The position numbers and the translations under genes were made by a program. A stretch of DNA of 28,708 nucleotides from Bacteroides sp. CAG:530. GTDB lineage: Bacteria > Bacteroidota > Bacteroidia > Bacteroidales > Bacteroidaceae. How positions within the stretch are numbered: position 1 is the stretch's first letter; every line of letters begins with the position of its first letter. Under the pieces are notes generated by a model. It searched no databases. It was not told the DNA's origin and saw only the letters and a list, made by a program, of their open reading frames with translations. Where the stretch lies: assembly GCA_000434735.1 (NCBI GenBank), contig FR881291.1:1-28708 (forward strand), given 5' to 3'. Positions 24,468 to 28,708 of this stretch are shown here, in pieces.

Positions 24468-25289
24468 ATGGCAGGATATCTTTCGGGTGATACACGTAAA
24501 GTGACTACTCACCGTTTGATAGAAATGAAAGAAAGAGGTGAAAAGATTTCAATGCTTACCTCTTATGATTATACGATAGCTCAAATAGTAGACGGAGCTG
24601 GAATTGATATAATATTAGTAGGCGACTCAGCCTCTAATGTAATGGCAGGTAATGTTACTACCTTGCCTATCACCATCGATCAGATGATTTATCACGGTCG
24701 TTCGGTAATGCGTGGCGTAAAGCGTGCCCTCGTAGTAGTTGATATGCCTTTCGGTACTTATCAGGCAGATACTTTTGATGGTGTTCGTAACGCTATCCGT
24801 ATCATGAAGGAAACCGGTGCCGATGCGCTGAAGTTGGAAGGTGGAGAAGAAGTGATAGATACTATCCGTCACATTATCAACGCCGGAATGCCTGTAATGG
24901 GTCATTTGGGTTTGATGCCTCAATCTATTAATAAGTATGGTACTTATGGCGTGCGTGCCAAAGGCGACGATGAAGCTGAAAAGCTGATTCGCGACGCTCA
25001 TTTGCTGGAAGAAGCAGGATGCTTCGGCTTGGTTCTTGAAAAAATTCCGGCAGAATTGGCTGCTCGTGTAGCGAAAGAACTTACTATTCCGGTTATCGGT
25101 ATTGGTGCCGGAGGCGGTGTCGACGGTCAGGTGCTTGTAGTAGCCGACATGTTGGGAATGACTAAAGGCTTCAGTCCTCGCTTCTTGCGTCGCTATGCCG
25201 ACCTTCATACTATCATGACCGACGCTATCGGTCAGTACGTTGCAGATGTGAAATCGTCTGATTTCCCCAACGAAACAGAACAATATTAA
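24468..25289 (+). CDS. panB: 3-methyl-2-oxobutanoate hydroxymethyltransferase
   Basis: The 273-residue protein catalyses the first step of pantothenate synthesis: it adds a hydroxymethyl group from methylene-tetrahydrofolate to ketoisovalerate. Family blocks are present in order: ISMLTSYDYTIAQIVDGAG, ILVGDSASNVMAG (metal-binding aspartate), VVDMPFGTYQ, ALKLEGGEE, MGHLGLMPQS, VLEKIPAELA and IGIGAGGGVDGQVLV. Length is normal and the protein is cytoplasmic. It starts the cluster panB - MFS - ettA - histidine phosphatase, with a 14-bp gap to the MFS gene, behind its own promoter. The unrelated partners suggest shared transcription rather than a pathway. Confidence 0.97.
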   Translation: MAGYLSGDTRKVTTHRLIEMKERGEKISMLTSYDYTIAQIVDGAGIDIILVGDSASNVMAGNVTTLPITIDQMIYHGRSVMRGVKRALVVVDMPFGTYQADTFDGVRNAIRIMKETGADALKLEGGEEVIDTIRHIINAGMPVMGHLGLMPQSINKYGTYGVRAKGDDEAEKLIRDAHLLEEAGCFGLVLEKIPAELAARVAKELTIPVIGIGAGGGVDGQVLVVADMLGMTKGFSPRFLRRYADLHTIMTDAIGQYVADVKSSDFPNETEQY

Positions 25290-25303
25290 GTTTCATCCTA
25301 TAT

Positions 25304-26431
25304 ATGCTGTGGAATAAGAACTTTTCATTGTTGATAGCAGCTAATATTCTACTCTTTATCGGGGTGTACATGCTTTTCCCGCTCTTTTTCCAGTGGATGG
25401 TAAAAGAGTGGGGATTCACTGTGTCTCAGGCATCTATTCTGGTCGCTTTATTTGCTCCGGCTATGTTCATACCAGGGGCTTTCAATAATTACTTAGTCGA
25501 TACGTTCAGTAGGAAGCAAGTATGCATCCGTAGCGTCATTATGCTTGCGGCTATAGGACTAATCAGTCCGTATGTCCCTCAGCAGTGGATGGCTGTAGGT
25601 TTATGGATGTTGCAGGGCGTGTTTTTTAGTTTGGCGTTGATGGCTACTGGCAGTACGTTGGTTATAGATGTAACTCCGAGTAGTAAGAGAAACGCCGCCA
25701 ACCGTGTGTTTACATGGACCAGTATTTTAAGTACTATCTTTGGATTGCTGATAGGATTGAACGGTCCGTCCATGTTGCCCATATCTAAGCTGCTTTATTT
25801 GTCTTCGGCTTTATGCGGATGCTCCGCATTCTTGATAACTATGGTTCAGGTATGCTTCAGGGCACCTCTTGACTTGCCTTTATGCTCGTTCGATCGTTTC
25901 ATCCTTTTCCGTACGTTGCTTCCGGGGCTTAATATGCTCTGCGTGCCCATTGTGTTAGGAATGGTTCTATCGGCCATGCCCGACGCTTTGTTTTATCTGA
26001 GTATTGTGGGAGGCTTCATTGTTTACTTACTGTTGAGGCAGTTAAGTTCTATATCTCAGAACGGTAAGTTGCAAGTATTTCTTGGGCAAGTGCTTACTTT
26101 GGCTGGCTTGGTAGTGCTTTTAGTAGTAGATTCTGGAGTACATTTACATGCCAGCGGCTTTCTGATAGGCTTAGGCACAGGCTTTTCTATTGGACATTTC
26201 TTGCATATGATGATATTGCTGCCCATGCACTGCGAGCGCGGAACAAGTTATCAGACTTTCCAGTTGTTATGGCAACTCGGCTTTGTAGCAGCTCTTGCCG
26301 TAGCGGTTTCTGGGTCTGTATTCTCAACATCGCGAGAAGTATACGAAGGAGCGATTCTGGTTTGTATAGCAGGGCTATTGTTTTATCAACTATACACTTG
26401 TCGTTATTTTAAGGAACATTATCAACAATAA
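25304..26431 (+). CDS. Major facilitator superfamily transporter
   Basis: The 375-residue protein is a chain of hydrophobic helices. The loop after the second helix, NNYLVDTFSRKQVC, is a degenerate MFS motif A (Asp, then Arg and Lys). The two halves are of similar size, and the total is a little short for a 12-helix transporter (usually 400 or so). The charged C-terminal tail ends at KEHYQQ. Substrate and direction are not shown. It sits 14 bp after panB and 14 bp before ettA, almost certainly in one transcript. A role in pantothenate or precursor movement is only suggested by the neighbour. Confidence 0.85.
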   Translation: MLWNKNFSLLIAANILLFIGVYMLFPLFFQWMVKEWGFTVSQASILVALFAPAMFIPGAFNNYLVDTFSRKQVCIRSVIMLAAIGLISPYVPQQWMAVGLWMLQGVFFSLALMATGSTLVIDVTPSSKRNAANRVFTWTSILSTIFGLLIGLNGPSMLPISKLLYLSSALCGCSAFLITMVQVCFRAPLDLPLCSFDRFILFRTLLPGLNMLCVPIVLGMVLSAMPDALFYLSIVGGFIVYLLLRQLSSISQNGKLQVFLGQVLTLAGLVVLLVVDSGVHLHASGFLIGLGTGFSIGHFLHMMILLPMHCERGTSYQTFQLLWQLGFVAALAVAVSGSVFSTSREVYEGAILVCIAGLLFYQLYTCRYFKEHYQQ

Positions 26432-26445
26432 TTAATATAAAGAAT

Positions 26446-28134
26446 ATGGCAGACGATAAAAAGATTATCTTTTCGATGGTCGGAGTGAGCAAGTCATTCC
26501 AAAACAACAAGCAAGTCTTGAAGGACATCTACCTATCTTTTTTTTATGGAGCGAAAATAGGTATTATCGGTTTGAACGGATCCGGTAAGTCTACATTGCT
26601 TAAGATTATAGCCGGATTGGATAAGAGTTATCAGGGAGAAGTAGTATTCTCGCCGGGATATTCAGTTGGCTATTTAGCTCAGGAACCACACCTCGACGAC
26701 ACAAAGACTGTAAAAGAGGTTGTAATGGAAGGCGTACAGAGTGTAGTAGACACTTTGGCCGAATACGAAGAAATTAACAATAAATTCGGATTGCCCGAAT
26801 ATTATGAGGATCCTGATAAGATGGATGCTCTTTTTGCGCGTCAGGCCGAATTGCAAGATATTATCGACGCTACAGATGCTTGGAACCTCGATAGCAAGCT
26901 TGAACGTGCTATGGATGCGTTGCGTTGTCCGCCCGAAGACCAACCGGTGAAGAACTTGTCGGGAGGTGAACGCCGCCGTGTGGCTCTGTGTCGTCTGTTG
27001 CTTCAGAAACCCGATATCTTGTTGCTCGATGAGCCTACCAACCACCTCGATGCGGAAAGTATCGACTGGCTGGAACAGCACTTGCAGCAGTACGAGGGTA
27101 CAGTAATCGCTGTAACACACGACCGTTACTTCCTCGATCATGTAGCAGGATGGATTCTGGAGCTTGACCGTGGCGAAGGTATTCCTTGGAAAGGCAACTA
27201 CTCAAGTTGGTTGGAACAGAAGACCAAGCGTATGGAGATGGAAGAGAAGGTGGCAAGCAAGCGCCGCAAGACTTTGGAGCGCGAGTTGGACTGGGTGCGC
27301 ATGGCTCCTAAGGCTCGTCAGGCTAAGGGTAAGGCTCGTCTTAATTCGTACGATAAGTTGCTTAACGAGGATGTGAAAGAGAAGGAAGAAAAACTGGAAA
27401 TCTTTATTCCGAATGGTCCTCGCTTGGGTAACAAGGTTATTGAGGCAAAGCATGTAGCTAAAGCGTATGGCGACAAGCTGTTGTTCGATGATCTTAACTT
27501 TATGCTTCCTCCTAATGGTATCGTAGGTGTAATTGGTCCTAACGGTGCCGGTAAGACTACATTGTTCAGACTTATCATGGGTCTTGAAACTCCTGATAAG
27601 GGTGAATTCGAAGTAGGTGAAACTGTAAAGGTGGCATACGTAGACCAGCAGCATAAAGATATCGATCCTAACAAGACTGTATATCAGGTAATCAGTGGTG
27701 GTAACGACCTCTTGCGTATGGGTAACCGCGACATCAACGCTCGTGCTTATCTTAGCCGTTTCAACTTTGCCGGAAGCGATCAGGAAAAATTGTGTGGCAT
27801 GTTGTCGGGTGGTGAGCGTAACCGTCTGCACCTTGCTATGGCGCTGAAAGAAGAAGGTAACGTATTGCTCCTCGATGAGCCTACCAATGATATTGACGTA
27901 AATACGTTGCGTGCGCTCGAAGAAGGTCTTGAGGACTTTGCCGGATGTGCTGTGGTAATTAGTCACGACCGTTGGTTCCTCGACCGTATCTGTACTCACA
28001 TCCTTGCGTTCGAAGGCAATAGCGAAGTATTCTATTTTGAAGGTTCTTATACTGAATACGAAGCGAATAAGATGAAGCGTATGGGTAACGTAGAGCCTAA
28101 GCGTGTACGCTATCGTAAGTTGATGGAAGATTAA
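26446..28134 (+). CDS. ettA: ABC-F protein, energy-dependent translational throttle EttA
   Basis: The 562-residue protein has two ABC ATPase domains and no membrane helices. The first domain has Walker A GLNGSGKST (42-50), signature LSGGERRRVAL and Walker B LLLDEPTNHLD. The second has GPNGAGKTT, LSGGERNRLHL and LLLDEPTNDID. Between the domains lies the basic linker that reaches into the ribosome (RMAPKARQAKGKARLNSYDKL region). EttA binds the ribosomal E site and gates the first peptide bond according to ATP/ADP state. The length matches EttA (about 555) and the SFFYGAKIGI start of domain one is characteristic. It is part of the panB cluster, 17 bp before the phosphatase gene. Confidence 0.95.
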   Translation: MADDKKIIFSMVGVSKSFQNNKQVLKDIYLSFFYGAKIGIIGLNGSGKSTLLKIIAGLDKSYQGEVVFSPGYSVGYLAQEPHLDDTKTVKEVVMEGVQSVVDTLAEYEEINNKFGLPEYYEDPDKMDALFARQAELQDIIDATDAWNLDSKLERAMDALRCPPEDQPVKNLSGGERRRVALCRLLLQKPDILLLDEPTNHLDAESIDWLEQHLQQYEGTVIAVTHDRYFLDHVAGWILELDRGEGIPWKGNYSSWLEQKTKRMEMEEKVASKRRKTLERELDWVRMAPKARQAKGKARLNSYDKLLNEDVKEKEEKLEIFIPNGPRLGNKVIEAKHVAKAYGDKLLFDDLNFMLPPNGIVGVIGPNGAGKTTLFRLIMGLETPDKGEFEVGETVKVAYVDQQHKDIDPNKTVYQVISGGNDLLRMGNRDINARAYLSRFNFAGSDQEKLCGMLSGGERNRLHLAMALKEEGNVLLLDEPTNDIDVNTLRALEEGLEDFAGCAVVISHDRWFLDRICTHILAFEGNSEVFYFEGSYTEYEANKMKRMGNVEPKRVRYRKLMED

Positions 28135-28151
28135 AAAGAAGTATTCTCGCG

Positions 28152-28670
28152 ATGCTGACTGTATATTTGGCACGTCACGGACAGACGGAAGAGAACTTGG
28201 CGCATGTTTTTCAAGGACATCTTCCTGGGCGACTTACCGAAACGGGAAAGGCGCAGGCTAAAGATTTGGGCGAGCGGTTGAAAGACATTCATTTCGATGC
28301 TATAGTGAGCAGCGATTTGCAACGTGTAGTAGATACCGTCCGTCTGGCTTTTGGCGATTGCTCTATCCCGTGGGAGACAAACCCGCTGTTTCGTGAGATA
28401 GGCTGGGGGAGTTGGACAGGGCTGCCTATTGATTCGGTAGATAAATCGCATATACCTGCCGATGCCGAAAGTCGTGAGCAATTATACGAAAGAGCTGAGC
28501 GCTGTGTAAGCTATCTGCGAGAACATTATGATGGAAAGACTATCTTGGTAGTGGCGCATGGATTGATAAATCGCTCCATCCGCGCTGTGATAGAGGATGT
28601 ACCTGTAGACCAACTAACCAAGATACCTCACATGTCGAACGGAGATGTGATACGTCTTGAAATCGCATAA
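28152..28670 (+). CDS. Histidine phosphatase (phosphoglycerate mutase-like) family protein
   Basis: The 172-residue protein has the family signature LARHGQTEEN with phospho-accepting His9. Arg8 also lies in this motif, and SSDLQRVVDT supplies another basic residue. The proton donor is probably Glu82 (FREIGWGSWTG), and the second catalytic histidine is His136 (VVAHGLINRS). The small size and lack of a mutase insert favour a phosphatase over a phosphoglycerate mutase; the substrate is not shown. It starts 17 bp after ettA and is the last gene of the cluster, with a terminator hairpin two bases after its stop. Confidence 0.92.
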   Translation: MLTVYLARHGQTEENLAHVFQGHLPGRLTETGKAQAKDLGERLKDIHFDAIVSSDLQRVVDTVRLAFGDCSIPWETNPLFREIGWGSWTGLPIDSVDKSHIPADAESREQLYERAERCVSYLREHYDGKTILVVAHGLINRSIRAVIEDVPVDQLTKIPHMSNGDVIRLEIA

Positions 28671-28672
28671 AA

Positions 28673-28703
28673 AGAGGGTGTCAAAAACTAAAAAACGCCC
28701 TCT
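28673..28703 (+). terminator. Terminator of the panB cluster
   Basis: AGAGGGTG (28673-28680) pairs with CGCCCTCT (28696-28703) in an 8-bp stem with one wobble pair and an A-rich loop. It is followed by TATATA to the window edge. Confidence 0.75.
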
Positions 28704-28708
28704 ATATA

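Noticed and set aside
24627..25283. Open frame of 218 codons opposite panB
   Set aside because: Antisense shadow; panB motifs are complete in the sense frame.
27202..28173. Long open frame (323 codons) on the minus strand opposite ettA
   Set aside because: It lies wholly within ettA plus the next gene start, has a low-complexity composition with no recognisable motif, and the sense frames are clear ABC-F and phosphatase genes.

Overview
The window looks like chromosomal DNA of a gut-type Bacteroidales (Bacteroides/Phocaeicola-like). The basis is a SusC/SusD outer-membrane pair, Bacteroidetes-type promoters (TTTG, about 20 bp, TAnnTTTG), near absence of Shine-Dalgarno sites, a eukaryote-like GT3 glycogen synthase, and a phosphatidylserine decarboxylase/synthase pair. 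The species cannot be fixed by reading alone.

Layout. Positions 1-485 hold the 3' end of a group II intron (maturase C-terminus plus domains V and VI), ending just beyond the last gene of a minus-strand dnaE-trxA-acidic protein operon (498-5013). A 235-bp divergent promoter region separates dnaE from a plus-strand phospholipid operon, psd-pssA-small membrane protein (5249-7032). A stand-alone SusC/SusD pair (7202-11836) follows, closed by a strong terminator. The next intergenic region carries four palindromic 21-bp units in exact register and then a hairpin ending the minus-strand gene of a PurF-like protein that lacks the glutaminase cysteine (12257-13663).

The GAPDH locus (13852-15184, minus) is broken. 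It consists of four segments with three partly duplicated overlaps of 77, 139 and 106 bp, in diverged versions. Removing the three overlaps gives 1011 bp, exactly 337 codons including the stop, so this is either a mis-joined assembly of two gap alleles or a real mosaic pseudogene. guaA (15605-17158) and a secreted SGNH hydrolase (17268-18125) follow on the plus strand. They face a minus-strand glycogen operon: GT3 glycogen synthase, then DUF3417-type alpha-glucan phosphorylase (18228-22500).

The right end is all plus strand: an EamA transporter, a HAD phosphatase, then a tight cluster panB - MFS transporter - ettA - histidine phosphatase (24468-28670) with 14-17 bp gaps and a terminator at the window edge. 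Most genes are core housekeeping: replication, redox, phospholipid, purine, glycolysis, glycogen, pantothenate and translation. The points of interest are the gap mosaic, the inactive-glutaminase PurF paralogue, the phased repeat array and the intron end. I found no CRISPR array, rRNA or tRNA, and no defence or secretion system.
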